Shown here one piece after another: positions 32,463 to 41,613 of a stretch of DNA of 64,000 nucleotides; the first letter of the stretch is position 1, and every line of letters begins with the position of its first letter. The stretch lies in contig NZ_LMPS01000005.1 of NCBI RefSeq assembly GCF_001424405.1, positions 496,001 through 560,000 on the forward strand. The letters run 5' to 3'. Source of the stretch: Dyadobacter sp. Leaf189. GTDB lineage: Bacteria; Bacteroidota; Bacteroidia; Cytophagales; Spirosomataceae. Both the position numbers and the translations under genes were made by a program. The notes beneath the pieces are model-generated. The model ran no database searches and had not been told where the DNA came from. It worked only from the letters and a program-made list of their open reading frames with translations.

Positions 32463-33254
32463 ATGTATTTTGAGAGTGGCTATTCGACTGTGAATGGATT
32501 GAAAATGTATTATCAGATTCACGGTTCGGGAGATATTCCGCTGGTTTTACTGCACGGTGGCGGATCGACGATCGAAACGACATTTGCCAATATACTGCCA
32601 TTTCTGGCAAATAACCGGAAGGTAATTGGTGTTGATCTGCAAGCCCACGGCCGCACGGGCGACAGGGAAGCGGGAGTCAGTTTTGCGCAGGATGCAGATG
32701 ATGTTGCCGCGTTGATGGAGAATCTTGGTATCAGCCAGGCTGACTTTATGGGATTCAGCAATGGAGGTAGTTCAGTGCTTCAAATTGCAATCCGGCATCC
32801 TGCATTGGTAAGGAAGATAGTTGCAGTAGCTGCCTGCACGAAGCGCTCGGGATTAATGGAAGGCTTTTTTGATTTTATGAAAACGGCTTCGCTGGAAAAC
32901 ATGCCTGCTCCATTGCAGCAAGCTTACCTCGAAGTGGCGGAAAGCAGGGAAGGTTTGCAGGTTATGCACGACAAAGACCGCGACAGAATGCTCGCATTCA
33001 CAGACTGGCCGGAAGAAAGTCTGCGCTCCATTCAAGCGCCCGCTCTGATCATCGCCGGCAACCGGGACGTAATTACCATCGAGCACACCACAGAAATCTC
33101 GAACCTCATCCCCGCAGCGGAGTTGCTCATTTTACCGGGCGTTCACGGAGAATGTATCGGAGAGATCTGCGCATTTCAGCCAGGCAGCAAACTGCCGGAG
33201 TTTACGGCTTATATTATTGAGGAGTTTTTAGAGAGGCAAGATAGTTTAGCCTAG
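32463..33254 (+). CDS. Alpha/beta-fold hydrolase
   Basis: The 263-residue cytoplasmic protein has the oxyanion element LLHGGGST (29-36), HGRTGDR, and the nucleophile elbow GFSNGG with Ser99. An acid in AGNRD and a His in LPGVHGE complete the triad. The fold fits epoxide hydrolase/lactonase/haloperoxidase-like enzymes. It starts 24 bases after the DUF1501 stop and may be the last gene of that operon. The substrate is unknown. Confidence 0.85.
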   Translation: MYFESGYSTVNGLKMYYQIHGSGDIPLVLLHGGGSTIETTFANILPFLANNRKVIGVDLQAHGRTGDREAGVSFAQDADDVAALMENLGISQADFMGFSNGGSSVLQIAIRHPALVRKIVAVAACTKRSGLMEGFFDFMKTASLENMPAPLQQAYLEVAESREGLQVMHDKDRDRMLAFTDWPEESLRSIQAPALIIAGNRDVITIEHTTEISNLIPAAELLILPGVHGECIGEICAFQPGSKLPEFTAYIIEEFLERQDSLA

Positions 33255-33386
33255 AAATACCTTCGCGGGGATACCGAGCTTCTCGTGGAGAATGCGTGCG
33301 TCTCAATTAGCTACCGGTTGCTCAATGGAAAATTGTAATTACAAGCTTAAACGAGTACTTTCCATAGTAACTCAAATACTACTGAA

Positions 33387-34142
33387 ATGAAAACTGTTTT
33401 AAGCTTTTTGCTGCTCCTGATTGGCACGTCTGCGTGGGCGCAACTCCCTGCGGCTGATGATCTGAAAACTTCCAAAGGACCGCTGAAAATCCAGCCTTTG
33501 AACCACGCGACCATGTCCCTCACGTGGAATGGAAAGACCATCTACGCGGACCCTTATGGTGGCGCCAAAACCTTCCAGGGAATCGCCGCACCTGATTTGG
33601 TCCTGATATCTGATATTCACGGCGACCATTTTGATCCGGCTACTTTGAATGCAATTGACCTGAGTAAAGCAATTATCATAGCGCCTCCGGCGGTGGTTGA
33701 GAAAATGTCTGAGGCGATGAAAGCGAAAGTGGTGACGGTTGCAAATGGACAAACCGTCAGCAAGCTGGATATTTCGATCACTGCTATTCCAATGTACAAT
33801 CTGCCCGAATCGGCTGAATCGCGGCATACCAAAGGAAGGGGAAACGGGTATGTTTTGAAATTTGGGGACAAAACGATTTACATCAGCGGAGATACCTCGG
33901 GTATTCCTGAAATGCGCGCATTGAAAAACATCGATGTAGCTTTCGTTTGCATGAATTTGCCTTACACGATGGACGTTAAAGAGGCTGCTTCGGCAGTGCT
34001 TGATTTCAAACCAAAGAGCGTTTACCCCTATCACTACCGCGGCCAGAACGGACTAAGTGATACAGAGGCTTTTAAGAAACTGGTTAATGAAGGCAACAAA
34101 TCCATTGACGTGCGTTTGCGCGATTGGTATACCATCAAATAA
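33387..34142 (+). CDS. Exported MBL-fold metallo-hydrolase (UlaG-like)
   Basis: The 251-residue protein has a signal peptide (SAWAQ, 15-19) and a metallo-beta-lactamase-fold motif ISDIHGDHFD (about 74-83). In this motif the first His of HxHxDH is Asp, a variant common in this subfamily. YISGDTSGIPEM and YPYHYRGQ supply further metal ligands. The fold is like L-ascorbate-6-phosphate lactonase UlaG, but it is exported. The gene stands between two catabolic genes. Confidence 0.85.
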   Translation: MKTVLSFLLLLIGTSAWAQLPAADDLKTSKGPLKIQPLNHATMSLTWNGKTIYADPYGGAKTFQGIAAPDLVLISDIHGDHFDPATLNAIDLSKAIIIAPPAVVEKMSEAMKAKVVTVANGQTVSKLDISITAIPMYNLPESAESRHTKGRGNGYVLKFGDKTIYISGDTSGIPEMRALKNIDVAFVCMNLPYTMDVKEAASAVLDFKPKSVYPYHYRGQNGLSDTEAFKKLVNEGNKSIDVRLRDWYTIK

Positions 34143-34202
34143 TAGCTGAGGCACAGTAATTGCCAAGTCTCTTTCAAATTTCATCATCAACAAACGAAAG
34201 AG

Positions 34203-35522
34203 ATGCATTCAGCCACGCCTTACACTAACCAGAATACCAAACATTTTTCCCGAAAAAAATTCCTGTCCGCGACCGGCAAGTACCTCGCGGCAGGAGCTAT
34301 CGGGACCATCGCTGCCTCTATCAAAGCCGATCAGGCGCATGCTCAGGCACCCGGCAATATCCCCCAAGACGTAGAAGATCCCATTGTTCTTGAAAAATGG
34401 AAGTCGGAATACGACCAGCAAAGCGGCCCGGTACCTACACCATTGCCGCCCGATCGTCGCATTGGCTATGCAGTAGTAGGTCTCGGACATTTGTCGCTGG
34501 AGGAAATCCTGCCTGCGTTGGGCTCGTGCAAGAAATCCAAGCTGGTTGCACTGGTGAGCGGCACGCCCGACAAAATGAAAAAGGTCGCCGCGCAATACGG
34601 GATTGCGGAAGCAAATTGTTACAGCTATCAAACCTATGATAAGCTGAAAGACAACAAGGAAGTCGACGTGATTTACATTGTGCTGCCAAACAGCATGCAC
34701 AAGGAATTTACGGTGAGAGGTGCTGCCGCAGGAAAGCACATTCTGTGCGAAAAACCAATGGCGGTAAGTCAGGCTGAATGCCGGGAAATGATCGAAGCGT
34801 GCAATAAAGCGAAGGTGAAGCTGATGGTGGCGTACCGCATCCAGTATCAACCACACAACCGCAAGCTCCGCGAGCTGGTACAGAAAAAGGAATTTGGGCA
34901 GGTGAAATTTGTGGATGCATTCAACTGTCAGAGCAGCGCAAATCCGGATCACTGGCGACACAAAAAAGCTTTGGCTGGCGGAGGTGCATTGCCCGATATC
35001 GGTTTGTATTGCCTGAACACGACCCGGTTTGTCTTAGGCGAGGAGCCGACCGAGGTATTCGCATACCAGTACAGCACTCCGGGAAATCCGTTGTTCAGGG
35101 AAGTGGAGGAAATGGTTTCGTGGCAAATGCGGTTTGCTTCCGGCGTCGTGGCGAGTTGCGCGACACATTATAATGCGCACGAAAGCAGGCGCTATCGTGT
35201 GATGTGCGAGCGGGGGTGGCTGGATATGAACAAAGCTTACGCCTATAAAGGCCAGGATCTGATGACTGCCAAAGCAGATGGCATGATGGAGTTGCAACAG
35301 AATATCGGACTTGCAGAGAAAAACCAGTTTGCCCTGGAAATGGACCATTTCTCTGATTGTATTATCAAAAATAAACGACCGTTTACACCGGGAGAAGAAG
35401 GATTGCAGGACCAGATACTTATGGAAGCCATTTATCAATCCGCAAAAGAAGGAAAGCCAGTAAAAGTCGCCTCGGCAGTTACCAATCAATCGCTGCACGG
35501 TCCGGAGCCGGAACTCAGCTAG
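34203..35522 (+). CDS. Tat-exported Gfo/Idh/MocA oxidoreductase
   Basis: The 439-residue protein has a Tat-like signal (SRKKFLSATGKYLAAGAIG), then a NAD(P)-binding fold (GYAVVGLGHLSLEEILPAL), the EKPMA motif (HILCEKPMAVS) and the Gfo/Idh/MocA C-terminal domain (GGGALPDIGLYCLNTTRFV). It resembles glucose-fructose oxidoreductases, which keep NADP tightly bound in the periplasm. It probably interconverts sugars released by the neighbouring hydrolases. The note SRKK instead of SRR leaves some doubt on Tat use. Confidence 0.9.
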   Translation: MHSATPYTNQNTKHFSRKKFLSATGKYLAAGAIGTIAASIKADQAHAQAPGNIPQDVEDPIVLEKWKSEYDQQSGPVPTPLPPDRRIGYAVVGLGHLSLEEILPALGSCKKSKLVALVSGTPDKMKKVAAQYGIAEANCYSYQTYDKLKDNKEVDVIYIVLPNSMHKEFTVRGAAAGKHILCEKPMAVSQAECREMIEACNKAKVKLMVAYRIQYQPHNRKLRELVQKKEFGQVKFVDAFNCQSSANPDHWRHKKALAGGGALPDIGLYCLNTTRFVLGEEPTEVFAYQYSTPGNPLFREVEEMVSWQMRFASGVVASCATHYNAHESRRYRVMCERGWLDMNKAYAYKGQDLMTAKADGMMELQQNIGLAEKNQFALEMDHFSDCIIKNKRPFTPGEEGLQDQILMEAIYQSAKEGKPVKVASAVTNQSLHGPEPELS

Positions 35523-35559
35523 TTTGTTTTGGTGTTCAAATTACCGAACTCCGTTACTC

Positions 35560-36690
35560 ATGATGAAATCTTATCGGCCTCAGAAGCACACTACACCGGT
35601 TTTGAAGAAAAACCAACCTGACGATTCTTATAAATTTCAGCCTTTGCCCCAACCTTCCGGCGAATACCCTTACCATCTTGCATTGGAAAAGGTGCTGCCG
35701 GAAGTTGATCCCGACAAGCTTGTTTTTCACATGCTGGGCGACACGGGCAGTGTACATAATCCTGATTTTCAGAAGTTGGTCGTGGCTGAAATGGTGAAGC
35801 AGTATGAAGCACAGGATGATACCGAAGACAAACCCAGGTTTCTCTACCATTTAGGCGATATAGTTTACAACTACGGTGAGGCGAGCCAGTACCACCGGCA
35901 ATTTTTCGAGCCTTTTCAAAAGTATCCCGGACCCGTTTTTGCCATTCCCGGAAACCACGACAGCGACGTAAATCCTGATTCCAGGATCTCCTACAAAAGT
36001 CTTGATCCGTTCACCGCTGTGTTTTGTACTCCGGAGCAACGTACAGTTGCATTCAGCAACGGGGCAGCGCGCAAGAGTATGGTGCAGCCCAATGTGTACT
36101 GGACGCTCGAAACGCCCATCGCTTCGATCATCGGCATGTATGGAAATGTAACAAAGTTTGGCACGATCACGGCCGAGCAGCGGGAGTGGCTCCTCAGCGA
36201 GCTGCGCGCTGCGGATAGGCAGCGACCCGAAAAGGCCATTATACTCACGGTGCACCACGCGCCTTATTCAGCGGATGTTAACCACGGATCAAGTCTGTAT
36301 ATGATTGATTTTCTGGACAAGGCATTTGCCGAAGCCGGCGTGCGTCCGGATATTGTTTTTAGCGGGCACGTTCATAATTACCAGCGTTTTTCAAAAACCT
36401 ACGCAGATGGTAAGACAGTACCGTTCATTGTGGCAGGCGGTGGAGGTTATGACGAGCTGCATCCCGTGGCTACTACTTATGATACGCGCTTTACTGAAAA
36501 GCACAAGTTATTTGAAGGTGTGGCGCTTGAAAATCATTGCGATACCAAGCACGGATTTCTGAAAGTGACTTTGGAGAGAAAGCAGGGGAAAATAGGGGTG
36601 CGGGTGAATTTTTACACCTTACCACACGAAAAGCGCAGCCGGCCGGGTATTAACGCCGACCTGGCTGATCACTTTTCTATGCTGGTGTAG
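35560..36690 (+). CDS. Metallophosphoesterase
   Basis: The ATG at 35560 (ATGATG) is chosen, since upstream codons begin with TTG inside the previous gene's stop region. The 376-residue protein has the calcineurin-like metal motifs GDTGS, LGDIVYN, PGNHDSD, HHAPYS and GHVHNYQRF in order. The length and the purple-acid-phosphatase-like GHVHNYQR motif suggest a phosphomonoesterase or phosphodiesterase. No signal peptide is visible. Confidence 0.88.
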   Translation: MMKSYRPQKHTTPVLKKNQPDDSYKFQPLPQPSGEYPYHLALEKVLPEVDPDKLVFHMLGDTGSVHNPDFQKLVVAEMVKQYEAQDDTEDKPRFLYHLGDIVYNYGEASQYHRQFFEPFQKYPGPVFAIPGNHDSDVNPDSRISYKSLDPFTAVFCTPEQRTVAFSNGAARKSMVQPNVYWTLETPIASIIGMYGNVTKFGTITAEQREWLLSELRAADRQRPEKAIILTVHHAPYSADVNHGSSLYMIDFLDKAFAEAGVRPDIVFSGHVHNYQRFSKTYADGKTVPFIVAGGGGYDELHPVATTYDTRFTEKHKLFEGVALENHCDTKHGFLKVTLERKQGKIGVRVNFYTLPHEKRSRPGINADLADHFSMLV

Positions 36691-36700
36691 GCTGCATTTG

Positions 36701-39535
36701 TTATTGAATGAACTTGATTTTAGTCAGTGACATCAGAGGCTGGATAGGCTGCGCGCTGTCGTTCTTGAAGACGAGGTAAATATCATGTTTGCCCTTCGTT
36801 GGCTGGATATCAATTTCCACAGGCTTGCGCGTCGGACGTGAAAACGTCTTTGGTTTTTCGCCGGGTTTCAGGTTTTTGTTCTGATTTTCAAGGTCTGCCA
36901 TTATTTTGGCCATATCTACTTCGGGAGCAAGTTCCACCTCTTTTTTACCGATCAAAGTTCCGGTTGGCGAGTCAAGCCGCAGCTCGATGGTACCGCCTAC
37001 TGCGCCTTCGCGTTTCTGAGCTGTTGCTACAATTTCCAGTTTATCAATGCTGGTCAGGTCGATGTTATTAAATGCCAGGAAGCTGTTTGCAAAAGGCATT
37101 GCGAGGAAACCTGCACCCTGTGAGCCGATTGCTTTCATTTCAGCACCTTTTACTATCGCCGCATCCGAAACCGTAAGCTCTGGACTGCGAAGTACGATCA
37201 TTTCTTCGGTTGTTTGCGAAGGTACCGCCTTGCTTCCACTCACCGCGCGGTCTGTAAATGCTGCGCGAATCAGTACCGTACCTCTTCCATTGTCCTGCGC
37301 GGGGATCTTAGGTGTATATTCTCCTTTTACCGGCAATGTGCTCAGCGTTTTGTCGGTACTGTTCAGAATGTACTTGACGATCACCTCAGCGTCAGCGACC
37401 GGCAGGGCAGGGTGGGCCGCCATCGCTACCTCGCCCCAAACACCGGAGCCGCCTTCCAGTACCTTTTTCACCAGCTTTTCCGTAACTCCCGGCTGACCTT
37501 TGTATTTGTTCGAAATGTCTGCAAAAGAAGGCCCTACTGATTTGGTTGCAGGCTGGTGACAAACTTTACAGTCACTTTTGTTGATCAGTACATTGGCAAC
37601 AGCAAACTGCGTAGAAGCGTCTACACTGCGCTGTCCCTGGATCACCTCTGCATAATCAAAACCTTCGGAAGCATAGTCAATGCTCACAGCAACCTGATCG
37701 GCGCTGATCTTTCCGTCTGAGAGACTGCCGTCTTCTTTGTCGCTCACATCAATTGCATACGGAATTGCTTTGCCGGGGAAAAAGAAGGTTTTATTTCCAT
37801 CGATATTCACAGCCACTTTCGGCGGCTCGTTGCCTGCGATGATTTTAAGCGACTGGCTGTTGGCAGCGCCTTTGGAATCGGTTACGGTCAGGTTTGCAGT
37901 GTAAATGCCGGGTTTGTCAAAGCTTGCTGTCGGGTTGGCTGTATTGTAACTTTTCACAACGCCGCCTGGTCCCATTACTTTCCAGCTGTATTTCAGTGGA
38001 TCACCGTCAAAATCCTTTGTGCCTTCTGCGGACAATGTTGCTTTGAAAGGTACCGTTCCGCCCTTTTTATTGGTAGAAACCTGAACCACCGGCTTGCGGT
38101 TTCCGCCATTATATTCAATGCGGATCAGGCGCGAGTTGTCACTTTTCTTGAACCAGTTGCTACCATATTCCAGTACATACAAGTCTCCGTTCGGTCCGAA
38201 TTTGATGTCAATCGGCTGAACAGGGTGATAGTTAGGTGCAACGCGCTCCATGCCGGCGTAGTCTCCGTTTTTGTCAATGGAAATAGCCATGATCCAGCCA
38301 CGCGAGAAGTCAGCCGCGATCCATTTACCTTCATAATAGGCAGGCCAAGGGCGTTTTGGCGCTTTGAAGTCTGTACGGTGATAAACCGGCCCGCCGGTGG
38401 CGCTGCGTGAGCCTGAGCCTACAAGCGGGAATTTTTCGGAGATATTATAAGGATAGTAAATGAAGCTGGGCGACGTGGGCATCAGCTCCCGCAAACCGGT
38501 GTTGTTAGGAGATGTGTTAACAAGGTTTTTAGGATCTTTTTTAGCAAGGGGCTTATTCGCTGCATAGTCGTAAACAGGGAAGGCCTGGTCATTTCCTATA
38601 AACCACGGCCAGCCAAAGTTGCCCGGCTTCCGTGCCTGGTTCAGCTCATCATATCCCATCGGACCGATTTCAGAATCTTCACTGGCGTCAGGCCCCACTT
38701 CTCCCCAATACAGATAGCCCGTCTTGCTGTCCACTGCAATGCGCCAGGGGTTCCTGTGTCCCATTGAGTAAATTTCAGGACGTGTTTTTGGTGTTCCTTT
38801 CGGGTACAGGTTTCCTGCCGGTATGGTGTAGGTCCCATTTGGCTCAGGGTGGATTTTAAGGATTTTACCTCTCAAATCGTTCGTATTCCCCGCGTGCCCC
38901 TGATCGTCCCAGCTCGCTCTACCCGGCCGCTCGTCGGTTTGCGCCGCCTTCTGGTTACCGGTATTGTTGCCGACAGTCAGGTACAGGTTACCTGCTTTGT
39001 CCCAGGTCATTCCACCTCCCGTGTGGCAGCAAACTTCGCGCTGTGTATCGACTTCCAGCACTACTTTTTTCGTACTTTCTACCAGCTGCTCATCTTTAAC
39101 CTCCCACCGCGCCAGAATGTGCTTTTTCTCGGTCGGATGTGCGTAGTACAGGTAAATCCAGTGGTTTTTGTCATAGTTCGGATCCATTGTCAGCCCCATT
39201 AATCCTTCTTCCGCTTCACGTACTACCCCTTCTGCACTCGTATATTTGGTGTTTACCGGAATGGTAGCAATGAGATCAGTAGATTTGGTCGACGGATTGT
39301 ATTTTTTCAGCGCGCCCTTTCTTTCAGCTATAAAAACGGAACCGTCGGTAAGTACCTCGAAAACCATGGGTTCGTCAAGGTTATCAGACACTACAATCGG
39401 GGTGAAACGGCTGTCGTCAGGTTTGGGCGGACTGTCCTGAAATGTGAATGCGGCTACTCCGAAGAGCAGCGAAAGCTTTGAAATGGTTGTAAAAACCCGG
39501 CCGGCGCCGGTCTTCAATGGGAAAAGTCTGGTCAT
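36701..39535 (-). CDS. PQQ-type sugar dehydrogenase/PKD/cytochrome c multidomain protein
   Basis: The ATG at 39535 gives 944 residues. A signal/anchor (about 14-35) is followed by a six-bladed GSDH-like propeller (about 40-460: EGLMGLTMDPNYDKNHWIYL, CCHTGGGMTWD, MGHRNPWRIAVD). Next come a PKD domain (about 470-565), a cytochrome c domain with CKVCH (about 656-660) and a C-terminal CBM6-like beta domain (about 785-944). Electrons from sugar or alcohol oxidation would pass to the fused heme. The gene converges on the phosphoesterase gene. Confidence 0.9.
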   Translation of the reverse strand: MTRLFPLKTGAGRVFTTISKLSLLFGVAAFTFQDSPPKPDDSRFTPIVVSDNLDEPMVFEVLTDGSVFIAERKGALKKYNPSTKSTDLIATIPVNTKYTSAEGVVREAEEGLMGLTMDPNYDKNHWIYLYYAHPTEKKHILARWEVKDEQLVESTKKVVLEVDTQREVCCHTGGGMTWDKAGNLYLTVGNNTGNQKAAQTDERPGRASWDDQGHAGNTNDLRGKILKIHPEPNGTYTIPAGNLYPKGTPKTRPEIYSMGHRNPWRIAVDSKTGYLYWGEVGPDASEDSEIGPMGYDELNQARKPGNFGWPWFIGNDQAFPVYDYAANKPLAKKDPKNLVNTSPNNTGLRELMPTSPSFIYYPYNISEKFPLVGSGSRSATGGPVYHRTDFKAPKRPWPAYYEGKWIAADFSRGWIMAISIDKNGDYAGMERVAPNYHPVQPIDIKFGPNGDLYVLEYGSNWFKKSDNSRLIRIEYNGGNRKPVVQVSTNKKGGTVPFKATLSAEGTKDFDGDPLKYSWKVMGPGGVVKSYNTANPTASFDKPGIYTANLTVTDSKGAANSQSLKIIAGNEPPKVAVNIDGNKTFFFPGKAIPYAIDVSDKEDGSLSDGKISADQVAVSIDYASEGFDYAEVIQGQRSVDASTQFAVANVLINKSDCKVCHQPATKSVGPSFADISNKYKGQPGVTEKLVKKVLEGGSGVWGEVAMAAHPALPVADAEVIVKYILNSTDKTLSTLPVKGEYTPKIPAQDNGRGTVLIRAAFTDRAVSGSKAVPSQTTEEMIVLRSPELTVSDAAIVKGAEMKAIGSQGAGFLAMPFANSFLAFNNIDLTSIDKLEIVATAQKREGAVGGTIELRLDSPTGTLIGKKEVELAPEVDMAKIMADLENQNKNLKPGEKPKTFSRPTRKPVEIDIQPTKGKHDIYLVFKNDSAQPIQPLMSLTKIKFIQ

Positions 39536-39654
39536 AAAATAACAGGAAAGAGTATACGGGTAATATAGCAATATTCTGATAAAAAACTGACAGGATCTTA
39601 TTTTAGCTTTCTGTTTTTGTTGAACAGTGATGTACTTATAAAATCGATAGAGTT

Positions 39655-40110
39655 ATGGCTAATAAAAGTGCTGGTATTCTGATGTACCGTCAGAAAGAAG
39701 AAATTGAGGTGCTGCTTGTACATCCGGGCGGGCCGTTTTTCAGCAGGAAAGATCTGGGGAGCTGGTCAATACCAAAAGGGGAATATGAGAACAGCGAAGA
39801 TCCGCTTGATGCTGCCCGCCGTGAGTTCCTGGAAGAAACAGGTTATGAAGTAAAAGGCGATGCAAAAGCATTGACCGCGATTAAACAAAAAGGTGGAAAG
39901 GAAGTAAAAGCCTGGGCAGTTGAAGGTGATATCGACACGGAGAATATAGTGAGCAATACATTTGAAATAGAATGGCCGCCGCGTTCAGGTAAAAGGCAGA
40001 CTTTCCCCGAGATCGACAAAGCCGAATGGTTTACGATTGAGAATGCGCGCGAGAAAATCAATGAGAAACAAGCTGCATTCCTGGACAAACTGAAATCCAT
40101 ATTGGAATAA
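39655..40110 (+). CDS. Nudix hydrolase
   Basis: The 151-residue protein has a complete Nudix box, from Gly43 region GEYENSEDPLDAARREFLEE and TGY, fitting Gx5Ex7REUxEExGU. The start MANKSAGILMYR and SIPKGEYE resemble diadenosine-polyphosphate or NTP pyrophosphohydrolases (MutT/Ap4A-like). It is cytoplasmic and monocistronic. Confidence 0.92.
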   Translation: MANKSAGILMYRQKEEIEVLLVHPGGPFFSRKDLGSWSIPKGEYENSEDPLDAARREFLEETGYEVKGDAKALTAIKQKGGKEVKAWAVEGDIDTENIVSNTFEIEWPPRSGKRQTFPEIDKAEWFTIENAREKINEKQAAFLDKLKSILE

Positions 40111-40486
40111 GTGCCTGTGGGCTGCCTGGTTTTTTAGAAACTTCAATTCCTGAAATGTTTAAGCGATCGACATTTACAATAAACAATACAGGGCCTTTCA
40201 TTTCAAATGGGAATTTATTTTCCGGAAGGGTTAAGCAATTTATTACCAGGTTTTTACAGGTAAATCAATTTAACCAACGGTCGCATTGCGGGAGAATTTA
40301 CAGATTGTTTTTGGCGCAAATAAGTATTCAAAATGCGGCCGTAATTCTAATTTAAATATAATTGAGTTTATCTGTTTGTGATAATTACATATTCCTGTTT
40401 AGGTTAATTAATAGCAAAGATTTTAACAAGAACATTTCATTCTTATTTTTGCAGGTAACAATCACAATAACCCAGAGAATATTTTT
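40111..40486 (+). promoter_or_regulatory. AT-rich intergenic region with a -7 box for the 40487 gene
   Basis: No coding sequence is supported in these 376 bases. A TAnnTTTG-type box, TATTTTTG, lies at 40444-40451, so transcription would begin about 40457 and leave a leader of roughly 30 bases. The long AT-rich stretch upstream (40340-40440) may be an UP-like element or protein-binding region. Confidence 0.5.
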
Positions 40487-40957
40487 ATGAAAGCAAACAC
40501 TATCAAGTTCTTTTCCCCGGAAGAGAATGCGCCAGCTACGAAGAAAGTGAAGGCTCAAACCAAACCTACCGGTTACATTTCAGGAACAGGTAAGTTGGTA
40601 TTGCCTCCCAAAACTCTCGAAGAATTAGGCGTTGAACCTTTGTCAACCCGTTTCAAAATTGGTGCTCCGGATGGTAAAAGAACTTTGAAATATCTTTACC
40701 TGATACCCAGCTCAGACGAAGAAGGAACTTTTGCAATGACAAAAAGCGGTCGTGGATTTTCTATTCCATTGGACGTAATTTTGAAAAAAGGCGGAGTGGA
40801 TTTTGAAAAAACAAAATACACATTCGATATCACGATCTTCAATTATGAAGAAGGGGTAGTTGGTTATGAACTCGCGTTGGGAACTGCCGAGCCAAAGCCT
40901 GAGTATACCGGAAAGCCACGCGGTCGCAAGCCGAAGAAAGATGTTGGTGCTGAGTAA
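40487..40957 (+). CDS. Conserved hypothetical protein with AT-hook-like tail
   Basis: The function is not recognised. The 156-residue protein has a basic N-terminus (KKVKAQTKPTGY) and a compact central domain with GTGKLVLPPKTLEELGVEP (about 35-53), faintly like an AbrB/SpoVT swapped hairpin. It ends in PRGRKPKK, which matches the AT-hook core. Together this suggests a small DNA-binding or nucleoid-associated protein. The strong-looking promoter and stand-alone position fit an abundant protein. Confidence 0.65.
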   Translation: MKANTIKFFSPEENAPATKKVKAQTKPTGYISGTGKLVLPPKTLEELGVEPLSTRFKIGAPDGKRTLKYLYLIPSSDEEGTFAMTKSGRGFSIPLDVILKKGGVDFEKTKYTFDITIFNYEEGVVGYELALGTAEPKPEYTGKPRGRKPKKDVGAE

Positions 40958-41103
40958 TCACAGCAGCTCTGAAACAAGCAGTTTTATTGATAGTAATGGG
41001 ATCCATTTTCAGTTTTGAAGATGGATTTCTCTTTTTAAGAAGCATACAGTTACTTGGCATAATTGTTATAGTCAGCATTGATGTTTACCAATGCTATATC
41101 ACC

Positions 41104-41613
41104 ATGTTAACTGAAATCGTAGAAAAGCCAGGTTTGATCAGAAGCGGACAGGTCAGCTTGAAAGTGAACGGAAATCCGGTCCAATTAAACCTGCTTCCCT
41201 GGGTCAGTTTACTGGATGCAATACGGGACCATGCAGGACTTACCGGCACCAAAAAAGGGTGCGACCACGGGCAATGCGGCGCCTGCACTGTCATCTGTGA
41301 TGGAAAGCGGATCGTGAGTTGTCTCACACTAGCCGTTATGAAAGATGGTTCGGAGATTACCACGATTGAAGGCGTTGCGCCGGAAGGCGATCTGCACCCT
41401 TTGCAAAAAGCATTTATTGAACACGATGCATTTCAATGCGGGTATTGCACGCCCGGACAGATATGCAGCGCGATCGGGATGATGAAGGAGGGAAAAGCAA
41501 AGTCGCGTGAAGAAGTAAAAGAGCTCATGAGCGGTAACCTTTGTCGCTGCGGCGCCAATACCAACATCATCGACGCGATCATGGAGGTTCAAAATCAGGA
41601 CGCTCATGAATAA
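41104..41613 (+). CDS. Molybdenum hydroxylase iron-sulfur subunit
   Basis: The ATG at 41104 gives 169 residues; longer frames add a hydrophobic stretch without family support. Two [2Fe-2S] clusters are bound by Cys53/58/61/73 (plant-type) and Cys112/115/147/149. This is the small subunit of a xanthine-dehydrogenase/aldehyde-oxidoreductase-type enzyme (YagT-like). No Tat signal is seen, unlike PaoA, so the complex is probably cytoplasmic. It overlaps the FAD subunit gene by 8 bases. Confidence 0.92.
   Translation: MLTEIVEKPGLIRSGQVSLKVNGNPVQLNLLPWVSLLDAIRDHAGLTGTKKGCDHGQCGACTVICDGKRIVSCLTLAVMKDGSEITTIEGVAPEGDLHPLQKAFIEHDAFQCGYCTPGQICSAIGMMKEGKAKSREEVKELMSGNLCRCGANTNIIDAIMEVQNQDAHE

Noticed and set aside
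33399..34034. Open frame of 211 codons on the minus strand
   Set aside because: It is antisense to the exported MBL-fold gene; no recognisable domain.
34209..34961. Open frame of 250 codons on the minus strand
   Set aside because: It is antisense to the Gfo/Idh gene and has shadow-like composition rich in His, Cys and Arg.
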